This document shows, piece after piece, positions 1 through 5,870 of a stretch of DNA of 8,983 nt. The notes below the pieces were generated by a model that was not told the DNA's origin, did not search any database, and saw only the letters and a program-made list of their open reading frames with translations. This stretch comes from RGIG2161 sp964525525 (GTDB lineage: Bacteria > Bacillota > Clostridia > Oscillospirales > CAG-272), in assembly GCA_964525525.1 (NCBI GenBank), contig CAZGHD010000085.1, positions 1-8,983 on the forward strand, in the 5' to 3' direction. Both the position numbers and the translations under genes were made by a program. Each line of letters opens with the position of its first letter. Position 1 is the stretch's first letter.

Positions 1-204
1 CTGCTTGCTATTCTTGAGGGCGTCACTAACGTTAAATACAATAAAACGTCCGATGTCTCGGTAAACGCTGATTTTACCGCAGAAAAATTTTCTGCCGATA
101 TAAAAATAGCGTTTTCAATAAGAGTCGGACAAGCACTTAAAGTTATGATAAAAACCGCATATAATTATCTGAAAACGAAAAATACAGTCGGTCGTCCCGA
201 CTGA
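1..204 (+). CDS. DUF2953 family protein (YtfI-like), C-terminal fragment
   Basis: An open frame runs in from the left edge and gives 67 residues ending LKTKNTVGRPD before a TGA. It begins LLAILEGVTN and has alternating polar/hydrophobic strands (VNADFTAEKFSADIKIAFSI) followed by a basic helix (VMIKTAYNYLKTK). In many Firmicutes the gene directly before ytfJ encodes a DUF2953 membrane protein (B. subtilis ytfI). The position 25 bases upstream of ytfJ and the character of this tail fit that family. The assignment rests mostly on gene order, because the N-terminal part is outside the window. Its function is not known; co-transcription with ytfJ suggests a sporulation or envelope role. The lack of any gap for a promoter suggests one operon with ytfJ. 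Confidence 0.6.
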   Translation: MLAILEGVTNVKYNKTSDVSVNADFTAEKFSADIKIAFSIRVGQALKVMIKTAYNYLKTKNTVGRPD

Positions 205-229
205 TTTACAGAATATAAGGAGATAAAAA

Positions 230-655
230 ATGTCTGCTGATAACAAAACACTCAACGATATTATCTTTACTTCTCTTGACGATATTAAGGGGTCGCTCGG
301 CGCGGATACCGTTATAGGTACTCCTATCGCTACCGACAACGGAACTACCGTAATTCCGATATCTCGCGTTTCTGTCGGAGTTGTAACCGGCGGTATGGAT
401 ATTAATAACTCCGCGCAGAAGCTTGGAGCAGGTACGGGTACCGGGATGTCTGTAACTCCCGTCGGATTTTTGGTAATCAAGCCGGACGGCAGTGTTGATA
501 TGATCAACGTCAATAATCCTACCAGTGCTCCGCAAAACGATCCTGTTTCTCAGATTGCTGATCTTATCGAGCGTTCACCTGACATAGTTGAGAAGATCAA
601 AAATCTTTTCTCAAAGAAAAATAAAGACAGCGAGAGTCAGGGCGAAGAAAAATAA
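230..655 (+). CDS. ytfJ: YtfJ/GerW family sporulation protein
   Basis: 141 residues, a normal length for the family. The conserved core is visible: VIGTPI at 28-33, a VIPISRVSVG strand at 41-50, the glycine-rich GAGTGTGMSVTPVGFLVI at 66-83, then IKPDGSVDMINV. The C-terminus is an amphipathic helix (DLIERSPDIVEKIKNLFSKK, from 111) followed by a charged tail. The ATG at 230 follows a strong AAGGAGA site (217-223). The B. subtilis homologue is made in the forespore and is needed for normal germination in the presence of L-alanine; its biochemical activity is unknown. The DUF2953 gene upstream and the carboxypeptidase downstream fit a sporulation/envelope cluster. Family assignment is firm; the germination role is carried over from the family. 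Confidence 0.93.
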   Translation: MSADNKTLNDIIFTSLDDIKGSLGADTVIGTPIATDNGTTVIPISRVSVGVVTGGMDINNSAQKLGAGTGTGMSVTPVGFLVIKPDGSVDMINVNNPTSAPQNDPVSQIADLIERSPDIVEKIKNLFSKKNKDSESQGEEK

Positions 656-707
656 GAGATAATAACGCATAAAGCAAGTCCGCCTCAAATATAGATGTTA
701 TACAAGC

Positions 708-713
708 TATAAT
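708..713 (+). promoter_or_regulatory. possible -10 element for the carboxypeptidase gene
   Basis: A perfect TATAAT hexamer lies in the 79-base gap between ytfJ and the carboxypeptidase gene, 21 bases before the ATG. No good -35 sits 16-18 bases upstream (the 17-base position is TCAAAT). The expected start near 720 would leave a very short leader. A promoter is plausible but weakly supported; read-through from ytfJ is the alternative. Confidence 0.3.
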
Positions 714-734
714 ATCTGAAAAGGGGATGTTCAT

Positions 735-1892
735 ATGGCACTTAAAAGGACTGCTTTTGCGTTTCTCGTTTTTTGCATTGCGCTGAATTTTGCGATACCT
801 TCATTCGGAGGCGGAGATTTATCCGCATCTGAGGTTTATAACGATTTTTCGGAGATAGACGTGTCCGCGCGTGCGGCTATTCTTTACGAGCCGTCGTCCG
901 GCAAGGTCATCTATGAGAAAAATTCCGGGGAAAGACTTCCTATGGCGAGCACGACCAAGATAATGACCGCCGTAGTCGCACTTGAAAATTCCGACTCCGC
1001 TAAAATAGTGTCTGTGTCCGAGGATGCGGTCGGAGTTGAGGGCTCGTCCGTGTACCTTTATCCCGGAGAAAAGCTCTCTATGATAGACCTAATATACGCA
1101 CTGATGCTTGAAAGCGCGAATGACGCCGCAACTGCCATAGCAATAGAAGTAGCCGGCAGTGTTGATGCCTTTGCGGATCTGATGAACCAAAAAGCCGAAC
1201 AGCTCGGACTTGAAAATACCAGCTTTTCAAACCCTCACGGACTTGACGATGAAGGGCACTATACCACCGCGTATGATCTTGCCCGCCTTGCGGGATACGC
1301 ACTCCAAAACGAGCAGTTCCGCGAGATAGTTTCTACCTATAAAAGGGTTATCCCCATGCTCGAGGGAGAGGGCTCACGCCTTTTGCTGAATCATAACAAA
1401 CTGCTCAAACGCTACGACGGAGCAATCGGAGTTAAGACCGGATTTACCAAGAAAAGCGGACGCTGTCTTGTGTCAAGCGCGGAAAGGGACGGAATGTCGC
1501 TTATAGCCGTCACACTTAATGCGCCAAGCGATTGGGAAGATCACGAAAAAATGCTTGACCTCGGTTTCAGCCTGTACAAAAAGATCACTCTTTGCGAGCC
1601 CGGGTCTGAAACTTTTTCGATTCCTTGCGTCGGTTCTGAGGAAAGCTCGGTAACGGTTACAAACAAAGCGGAGTTTTCAGTTGTTATGCGCCGGGATGGA
1701 GCGGAGGTCACGCGCGTAGTGGAAATGAAACGTTTTTGCTTTGCGCCTGTTTCGGCAGGCGACGTTCTCGGCAGAGTCTGTTATTACGCGGATGGAGTGC
1801 TTTTGGGAGAGGTAGAGCTTACCGCGGAATTTGACGTAAATCCGATAGCAAAACGAGGATTTTGGAACTTTATAATGTCATTATTCAGATAA
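735..1892 (+). CDS. D-alanyl-D-alanine carboxypeptidase, DacF/DacB (PBP5) type
   Basis: A secreted serine peptidase (S11 family) that removes the terminal D-Ala from peptidoglycan pentapeptides and so limits cross-linking. Residues 1-25 form a signal peptide (basic MALKR, then a hydrophobic core ending near PSFGGG). The three active-site motifs are present: S72-T-T-K75 with the nucleophile Ser72, S127-A-N129, and K234-T-G236. Residues from about 285 form the beta-rich PBP5 C-terminal domain. The last residues, KRGFWNFIMSLFR, look like an amphipathic membrane anchor, as in PBP5. The length of 385 aa is usual. The ATG at 735 follows AAGGGGA (720-726). The ytfJ neighbour and sporulation context favour a DacF/DacB role in spore cortex, but a vegetative DacA role cannot be excluded from sequence. 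Confidence 0.93.
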   Translation: MALKRTAFAFLVFCIALNFAIPSFGGGDLSASEVYNDFSEIDVSARAAILYEPSSGKVIYEKNSGERLPMASTTKIMTAVVALENSDSAKIVSVSEDAVGVEGSSVYLYPGEKLSMIDLIYALMLESANDAATAIAIEVAGSVDAFADLMNQKAEQLGLENTSFSNPHGLDDEGHYTTAYDLARLAGYALQNEQFREIVSTYKRVIPMLEGEGSRLLLNHNKLLKRYDGAIGVKTGFTKKSGRCLVSSAERDGMSLIAVTLNAPSDWEDHEKMLDLGFSLYKKITLCEPGSETFSIPCVGSEESSVTVTNKAEFSVVMRRDGAEVTRVVEMKRFCFAPVSAGDVLGRVCYYADGVLLGEVELTAEFDVNPIAKRGFWNFIMSLFR

Positions 1893-1904
1893 AAAGAGAT
1901 AGAA

Positions 1905-2648
1905 ATGGAAAAAATAAGACTGCAAAAATATTTTACCGATTGCGGTGTCATGTCCCGCCGAGCCGCGGAGCGTGAGATAGCAGACGGAAAAGTGAAAATT
2001 AACGGAATTACAGCCGAGATAGGGCAGAGTATCACTCCCGGCGTTGACGTGGTGGAGTATAACGGCAAGGTGGTCAAAATGCCGGAGCGCACCTCGTCGG
2101 TGTGCGTTATGCTAAACAAACCGCAAGGGTACATAACTTCAATGTCTGACGACAGAGGCCGCAGATGCGTAACAGAACTGCTCTCGGGAGTTAATTTCCG
2201 CGTTTATCCCATCGGTCGTCTTGATATGTATTCGGAAGGGTTGCTGCTTCTTACAAATGACGGCGAGCTTGCAAATGCGCTCACTCACCCGCGCCACGGG
2301 ATCCCCAAAATATACAGAGTTACTACCGTCGGTGTACCGTCTCTCGAGCAGATAGAGCGCCTCGGACTCCCTATGAATATCGACGGATACGAGATAATGC
2401 CGGTAGAGACAAAAGTACATTCCGAAACGGATAAACACGTTGTCCTTGAAATGCGCCTTTACGAGGGCAGAAACAGACAGATACGAAAAATGTGCGATCA
2501 GGTCGGCATACGCATAAAACGCCTGCAAAGAATAGCTATAGGAGAGATCTCTTTGGGCAGACTGCCGCTCGGAAAGTACAGATACCTTACCGCTGTGGAA
2601 ATACAATATTTAAAGGAAAGTTCAAACGGAGGAAAATCAAATGCTTGA
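1905..2648 (+). CDS. 16S/23S rRNA pseudouridine synthase, RsuA/RluB family
   Basis: An enzyme that isomerises uridine to pseudouridine in rRNA. The N-terminal S4 RNA-binding domain covers about residues 1-60 (IRLQKYFTDCGVMSRRAAEREIADGKVKING is its typical helix-turn pattern). The catalytic domain carries NKPQG at 71-75, the active-site motif G104-R-L-D107 with Asp107 the expected catalytic residue, LLLLTNDGELANALTHPRH at 113-131, KIYRV at 135-139, and the late EGRNRQIRKMC motif. The length of 247 aa fits RluB/RsuA-type enzymes. RluB (23S rRNA) is the commoner Firmicutes form, but RsuA specificity cannot be ruled out. The gene starts 12 bases after the carboxypeptidase stop behind a weak AAAGAGA site, so it probably depends on upstream transcription. 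The next gene overlaps its end by 8 bases. Confidence 0.92.
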   Translation: MEKIRLQKYFTDCGVMSRRAAEREIADGKVKINGITAEIGQSITPGVDVVEYNGKVVKMPERTSSVCVMLNKPQGYITSMSDDRGRRCVTELLSGVNFRVYPIGRLDMYSEGLLLLTNDGELANALTHPRHGIPKIYRVTTVGVPSLEQIERLGLPMNIDGYEIMPVETKVHSETDKHVVLEMRLYEGRNRQIRKMCDQVGIRIKRLQRIAIGEISLGRLPLGKYRYLTAVEIQYLKESSNGGKSNA

Positions 2649-3021
2649 GATAAAGCCTGTTGAGGATAAGGAAATACAGAAAAAATACTGTGAGACCGCG
2701 GGAGTTACCTACGTCCCTGACGCTCTTGCGTATATGGCTTTTGTTAACACTATAGAAACCGGACTTTGCCAATTCGGCATCAAGGAAAACGTCGGATACA
2801 TTTACAGTCTTACACAGATGCCGGAAAGAGACGATACCGAAGCGCTGTTTATTATGGCGCGTGCTGCTTTGAGCTTTATGGCTTTGTGCGGTGCGGAGTA
2901 CGCAGATGTTACAAACGCGGAAACGACCGATAGACTTAAAAACGTAATAGGGTTTAAGAAAGACGAAAACGGCAGATATTTTATGTCGATCAAAGGTATG
3001 AACGAACATCATTGTAAATAA
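2641..3021 (+). CDS. small GNAT-like (acetyltransferase-fold) hypothetical protein
   Basis: 126 residues. The layout resembles a short GNAT domain: a beta strand pair (GLCQFGIKENVGYIYSLTQM, 41-60), an acidic loop PERDDTE, a long helix (ALFIMARAALSFMALCGAEYADV, 68-90), then LKNVIGFKKDENGRYFMSI, which matches the common end 'GF..dg.y.m'. The usual acetyl-CoA loop (Q/R-x-x-G-x-G/A) is not recognisable, so it may be a degenerate or non-catalytic member. The ATG at 2641 has a strong GGAGG site (2628-2632, 8-base spacing) inside the pseudouridine synthase gene. The 8-base overlap implies translational coupling and a shared transcript. The substrate is unknown, and the GNAT assignment is from fold pattern only. 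Confidence 0.7.
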   Translation: MLEIKPVEDKEIQKKYCETAGVTYVPDALAYMAFVNTIETGLCQFGIKENVGYIYSLTQMPERDDTEALFIMARAALSFMALCGAEYADVTNAETTDRLKNVIGFKKDENGRYFMSIKGMNEHHCK

Positions 3022-3035
3022 ATATAATAATTTGG

Positions 3036-3072
3036 CGGCTATTGGTAAAAATTACCAATAGCCGTTCTTAAT
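3036..3072 (+). terminator. Rho-independent terminator after the GNAT-like gene
   Basis: A 13-bp perfect stem (3036-3048 with 3052-3064; left arm CGGCTATTGGTAA) has a 3-base AAA loop, or a slightly larger one if the inner A-T pairs open. It is followed by a T-rich tract, TTCTTAATT. It begins 15 bases after the stop codon and separates the ytfJ-to-GNAT block from spo0A. Confidence 0.85.
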
Positions 3073-3101
3073 TATTGTGCACATTGTTTTTCTGTAAATT
3101 A

Positions 3102-3130
3102 TTGAAATAATTGGAAAAATATGGTATTAT
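3102..3130 (+). promoter_or_regulatory. sigma-A promoter of spo0A, extended -10
   Basis: TTGAAA (3102-3107), a 17-base spacer, and TATTAT (3125-3130) preceded by TGG, which supplies an extended -10 TGn. The expected start is near 3137, leaving a leader of about 48 bases. No convincing sigma-H promoter or 0A box (TGTCGAA) was seen in the 120 bases upstream, although both are typical for B. subtilis spo0A. Confidence 0.72.
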
Positions 3131-3138
3131 ATTGGTGT

Positions 3139-3153
3139 CACAAAAAAGTTGTG
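3139..3153 (+). repeat. short inverted repeat in the spo0A leader
   Basis: CACAA and TTGTG arms are separated by 5 bases (AAAAG), directly downstream of the -10 and over the expected transcription start. The position suits an operator, but the arms are only 5 bp and AT-rich, so chance is a real alternative. Confidence 0.3.
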
Positions 3154-3184
3154 CTATAAATAATATATACGGGGAAGGAAAACA

Positions 3185-3973
3185 ATGGAACTTACTGCAA
3201 AAATACTGATCGTTGATGAAAATGAGGAACAAAGAAGAAAGTGCAAGGATACTCTCCTAAAGGCGGGATACCGTATCGTTGAGGAAGCGTGCGACGGGGA
3301 GGATGCCGTAATGAAGATCGACAGAATAAATCCCGACGTGGTTATTCTTGATATATGGCTGTCAAAATTAGACGGTATCGGAGTAATCAGACGCGTTAGA
3401 CAGTCGTGGAACGGAAATTGCCCGCCGCCTGACTTTATCGTGGTATCTCTGGTTGCAAATCAGCATATTTTTCTTGAAGCGTCAAACGCCGGCGCGGCAC
3501 TTTGTATGCTCAAGCCTTACGACGCAAACAGCCTGTGCGAGCACGTTGAGTCTATTATCGAGAGCAGAAATAAAAATACAGCCGCACCTGCCGCAAATTT
3601 TGAATCTGAAAATCAGGTGGACATCGAAGCACAAATAACCAAGATAATCCACCAGATAGGCGTTCCGGCTCATATCAAAGGGTATCAGTATCTCAGAACC
3701 GCGATAATGATGACGGTAAGAGATAATGACATCATAAATTCCGTTACCAAGATTTTATATCCGTCAGTGGCCAAGAAATACTCAACCACAACGTCGAGGG
3801 TTGAACGTGCTATCAGACACGCGATAGAAGTGGCGTGGGACAGAGGCGACGTTGATACCCTTAATTCCTATTTCGGTTACACAATACAGAATAACCGCGG
3901 TAAACCCACTAATTCCGAGTTTATCGCGATGATTGCCGATAACCTGCGCCTTGCCAATAAAATGTACAGTTAA
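3185..3973 (+). CDS. spo0A: Spo0A, master response regulator of sporulation
   Basis: A phosphorylation-activated DNA-binding protein that starts sporulation. The receiver domain is residues 1-125: acidic pair D11/E12, phosphoacceptor D56 (in DVVILDIW), S88 and K110-P111. A variable linker runs from about 128 to 148. The Spo0A C-terminal effector domain, about 150-256, is unmistakable: ITKIIHQIGVPAHIKGYQYL, then LYPSVAKKYSTT, the recognition-helix region SRVERAIRHAIEVAW at 204-218, and KPTNSEFIAMIADNLRL. The length of 262 aa is typical. The ATG at 3185 follows GGGGAAGGA (3171-3179). It has its own promoter and stands alone; the usual upstream spoIVB is absent here. Its presence marks the host as a spore-former or a close descendant of one. 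Confidence 0.97.
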   Translation: MELTAKILIVDENEEQRRKCKDTLLKAGYRIVEEACDGEDAVMKIDRINPDVVILDIWLSKLDGIGVIRRVRQSWNGNCPPPDFIVVSLVANQHIFLEASNAGAALCMLKPYDANSLCEHVESIIESRNKNTAAPAANFESENQVDIEAQITKIIHQIGVPAHIKGYQYLRTAIMMTVRDNDIINSVTKILYPSVAKKYSTTTSRVERAIRHAIEVAWDRGDVDTLNSYFGYTIQNNRGKPTNSEFIAMIADNLRLANKMYS

Positions 3974-4020
3974 AGATTTTAATACAAAAAAGCGATACCG
4001 AACGGCGTGCACAATTAGGG

Positions 4021-4041
4021 GTAAATTGAAATTCAATTTAC
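4021..4041 (+). repeat. 21-base perfect palindrome
   Basis: The arms GTAAATTGAA (4021-4030) and TTCAATTTAC (4032-4041) flank a single A. As RNA it would form an 8-bp hairpin with a 5-base loop. It overlaps the right arm of the ACGGCGT/ACGCCGT stem, so the two folds compete. Confidence 0.7.
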
Positions 4042-4049
4042 GCCGTCCC

Positions 4050-4105
4050 GAAATATTCCTCGCAGTCTAAACAACTGCGTTCCGCAAGCGGAAACGGAAT
4101 ATTTC
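4050..4105 (+). repeat. branched inverted-repeat arm (three-way junction)
   Basis: A 10-bp outer helix, GAAATATTCC (4050-4059) with GGAATATTTC (4096-4105), encloses two hairpins: CGCAGT/ACTGCG (4061-4066 with 4074-4079, 7-base loop) and TTCCG/CGGAA (4080-4084 with 4089-4093, 4-base loop). All three helices are perfect, which is unlikely for random intergenic DNA. Confidence 0.7.
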
Positions 4106-4146
4106 CAAAACAAAGTGCAGAGTCGAAAGTATCGCTTTTTGCTTTG

Positions 4147-5031
4147 TTATTCTATTACCGAAACGGTATTTCCATCACTCTTGATTACTATCGAGCTTTC
4201 CAGATCTGTGCGATATACCTTTGCTCCAAGTTTGTCAAAAAGATTTATTACCTCCTTGTGCGGGTGCCCGTATGAATTTCCTTTTCCGCAGGAAATCAAT
4301 ACTACGTCGGGATCTACCGCATGAACGAAATCTTCCGAGTTAGACGTAGACGAGCCGTGATGTCCTGCACTCAAAACGTCGCACCGCAGGGAAGATGCAG
4401 GATAGGCATCAAGTATTTCGTTTTCAGAGAGCGACTCGGCGTCTCCCGTGAACATAAACGAGGTGTTACCGTAAACGAAACGGATTACCACACTGTAATC
4501 GTTGAGATTGCTGTACGAATTGTCGTTTGGTGCAAGAACGGTAAAATTCGCATCTCCTATCGAATATTTCTCCCCGGATATTGCCTCTATCACGTTTGCA
4601 TCGCTTTGCTCGATTGCCGTGAGCAAGCGGTCAAATGTTGCACTTGACGAGGTGGCGTTTGACATGATGACGTTCTTTACTTCAAATTCGTTTACTATCA
4701 TGTCCGCTCCGCCTATGTGATCTTCGTGCGGATGAGTGAAAATCGCGTATTCAAACTCGGTGATTCCGAGCTTCTTGACGTAATTTCGCAGGTCATCCTC
4801 CGACTCTGACGTTCCCGCGTCTATTATTATATTTCCTTTCGAGGAAACGATGATAGTACAGTCGCCTTGACCTACGTCTACTGTGTGGACTGCTATTTCT
4901 CCGTCAGAAACCTCAACGGGAGTGTTTTCTTTAATATAATTATATACAGCTACTACCGAAAGGATAAGGATAATTACTACCGATACCCACGTCGGCTGCC
5001 TTTTTTTACTTGATCTTCTTTTTTTAGCCAT
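4147..5031 (-). CDS. membrane-anchored ComEC/Rec2-type metallo-beta-lactamase-fold protein
   Basis: Residues (294 aa, counted from the ATG at 5031): a very basic N-terminus (MAKKRRSSKKRQ), one membrane helix at about 15-33, then an extracellular metallo-beta-lactamase domain. Its motifs match the ComEC C-terminal domain: DVGQGD at 52-57, metal-binding H100-P-H-E-D-H105, GD at 196-197, GHHGS at 223-227, and GHPH at 255-258. The fold normally binds two metal ions, usually zinc; ComEC-type domains are proposed nucleases that degrade one DNA strand. No ComEC channel domain is present, so the substrate is uncertain. An upstream ATG at 5052 overlaps the znuB stop as ATGA and would add 7 residues, but it lacks a ribosome site. 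The ATG at 5031 has GGAGG (5036-5040). It is the last gene of the zur-znu operon. Confidence 0.9.
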   Translation of the reverse strand: MAKKRRSSKKRQPTWVSVVIILILSVVAVYNYIKENTPVEVSDGEIAVHTVDVGQGDCTIIVSSKGNIIIDAGTSESEDDLRNYVKKLGITEFEYAIFTHPHEDHIGGADMIVNEFEVKNVIMSNATSSSATFDRLLTAIEQSDANVIEAISGEKYSIGDANFTVLAPNDNSYSNLNDYSVVIRFVYGNTSFMFTGDAESLSENEILDAYPASSLRCDVLSAGHHGSSTSNSEDFVHAVDPDVVLISCGKGNSYGHPHKEVINLFDKLGAKVYRTDLESSIVIKSDGNTVSVIE

Positions 5032-5035
5032 GTTA

Positions 5036-5040
5036 CCTCC
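5036..5040 (-). promoter_or_regulatory. ribosome site that decides the start of the MBL-fold gene
   Basis: GGAGG on the minus strand lies 4 bases before the ATG at 5031. This supports the shorter protein over the ATG at 5052, which has no purine-rich site before it. The spacing is on the short side. Confidence 0.65.
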
Positions 5041-5048
5041 GGAGAATG

Positions 5049-5870
5049 TCATTTACCCGAAAATCGGTTTTTAATTACGGCTATAACCGAAAAGATAATA
5101 AACGCAAAGATATTTACGCAAACTACGCTTGCGCCGGTCGGGGTTTCAAGCAGATAGGATGAAAGGATTCCTATAAAAAAGCATACGACCGATAAAACTG
5201 ATGACGTTATTATCACGGCACGGTAGCTCTTTGACAGACGCATAGAGGTGAGGGCAGGGAAGATTATGAGACTGGATATAAGAAGGGTTCCCATCATTCG
5301 CATACCTAAAACCACCGTAACTGCGGTAAGAAACGCGATGAGCATATTGTACAGCTCGGCACGGATTCCGGTGGCGCGTGAAAATGATTCGTCAAAGGTT
5401 ACTGCAAAGATTTTGTTGTAGAACAAAACGAACAGTAAAACTACTATCGCGGCGAGCGAAACGCTGAGCCACACGTCGTTTTTTGTCATCGTGAGGATGC
5501 TCCCGAACATATAGTTGGATATGTCTACCGTCATGCCTCCAGATAGCGATACTGCGATAACACCTATAGCGAGTGAGCCGGTTGATATTATAGCGATTGC
5601 GGAGTCGCCTTTTATCTTGCTTGATTCGCTTATTCTAAGGAGTATGAAAGCTGCCGCGATAACTACCGGCAAAGCAACCGAAAGGGGAGCAAAATTAAAT
5701 ACCGAAGCAACCGCAAGCGCACCGAATCCAACGTGGGATAGTCCGTCTCCGATCATGGAGTAGCGCTTGAGCACGAGACTTACGCCAAGCAATGCGGCAC
5801 ACAGAGAAACGAGTACGCCTACTATCAGTGCGCGGAGCATGAAGGTCTCGGAAAATATTTCAATCAGCAC
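5049..5870 (-). CDS. znuB: zinc-type metal ABC transporter permease ZnuB (ABC-3 family)
   Basis: An integral membrane permease of the ZnuB/MntB/AdcB family, 273 aa from the GTG at 5870. It is hydrophobic throughout, with about eight membrane segments. Family landmarks are LVLKRYSMIGDGLSHVGFGALA near the N-terminus (the cytoplasmic loop region that meets the ATPase), KGDSAIAIISTGSLAIGVI, and GTLLISSLIIFPALTSMRL, followed by the PTGASVV loop before the last helix. The GTG start is chosen because GGAGG lies 8 bases upstream. An in-frame ATG at 5912 would overlap znuC by 53 bases without such a site. With the GTG start the overlap with znuC is 11 bases, in line with the tight coupling of this operon. 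Zinc is favoured by context; manganese or iron cannot be excluded from the permease alone. Confidence 0.92.
   Translation of the reverse strand: MLIEIFSETFMLRALIVGVLVSLCAALLGVSLVLKRYSMIGDGLSHVGFGALAVASVFNFAPLSVALPVVIAAAFILLRISESSKIKGDSAIAIISTGSLAIGVIAVSLSGGMTVDISNYMFGSILTMTKNDVWLSVSLAAIVVLLFVLFYNKIFAVTFDESFSRATGIRAELYNMLIAFLTAVTVVLGMRMMGTLLISSLIIFPALTSMRLSKSYRAVIITSSVLSVVCFFIGILSSYLLETPTGASVVCVNIFAFIIFSVIAVIKNRFSGK

Larger units (their letters stand above)
4003..4123 (+). mobile_element. MITE-like foldback insertion inside a terminator loop
   Basis: A non-coding 121-bp block lies between two copies of CGAA (3999-4002 and 4124-4127), which could be a 4-bp target duplication. It is unusually rich in inverted repeats: ACGGCGT/ACGCCGT (4002-4008 with 4040-4046), a palindrome at 4021-4041, and a branched arm at 4050-4105. 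The ends show only weak inverted similarity, around a shared TGCAC. No open reading frame is credible. A structured RNA or a plain intergenic repeat is the alternative; other genomic copies would decide. Confidence 0.5.
3987..4140 (+). terminator. split bidirectional terminator shared by spo0A and the znu operon
   Basis: The 12-base arms AAAAAGCGATAC (3987-3998) and GTATCGCTTTTT (4129-4140) are perfect reverse complements, giving an A-run/T-run terminator readable from both strands. It sits 13 bases after the spo0A stop and 6 bases after the stop of the minus-strand operon. The arms are now about 130 bases apart. Deleting 121 bases between two CGAA repeats would restore a textbook hairpin with a 5-base CGAAA loop. 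Whether the present form still terminates well is uncertain. Confidence 0.65.

Noticed and set aside
667..693. GCATA followed by CAAATATA upstream of the carboxypeptidase gene, as a forespore sigma-F/sigma-G promoter
   Set aside because: The 14-base spacing and the -10 sequence do not match either consensus well enough; it would be attractive for a DacF-type gene but is not supported.
4115..4720. Plus-strand open frames opposite the MBL-fold gene
   Set aside because: The minus-strand frame carries all MBL motifs; the opposite frames have no family features.
5032..5052. ATG at 5052 as start of the MBL-fold gene (ATGA overlap with znuB)
   Set aside because: No ribosome site precedes it, while GGAGG lies just before the ATG at 5031, followed by the typical basic N-terminus. 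It remains possible as coupled re-initiation.
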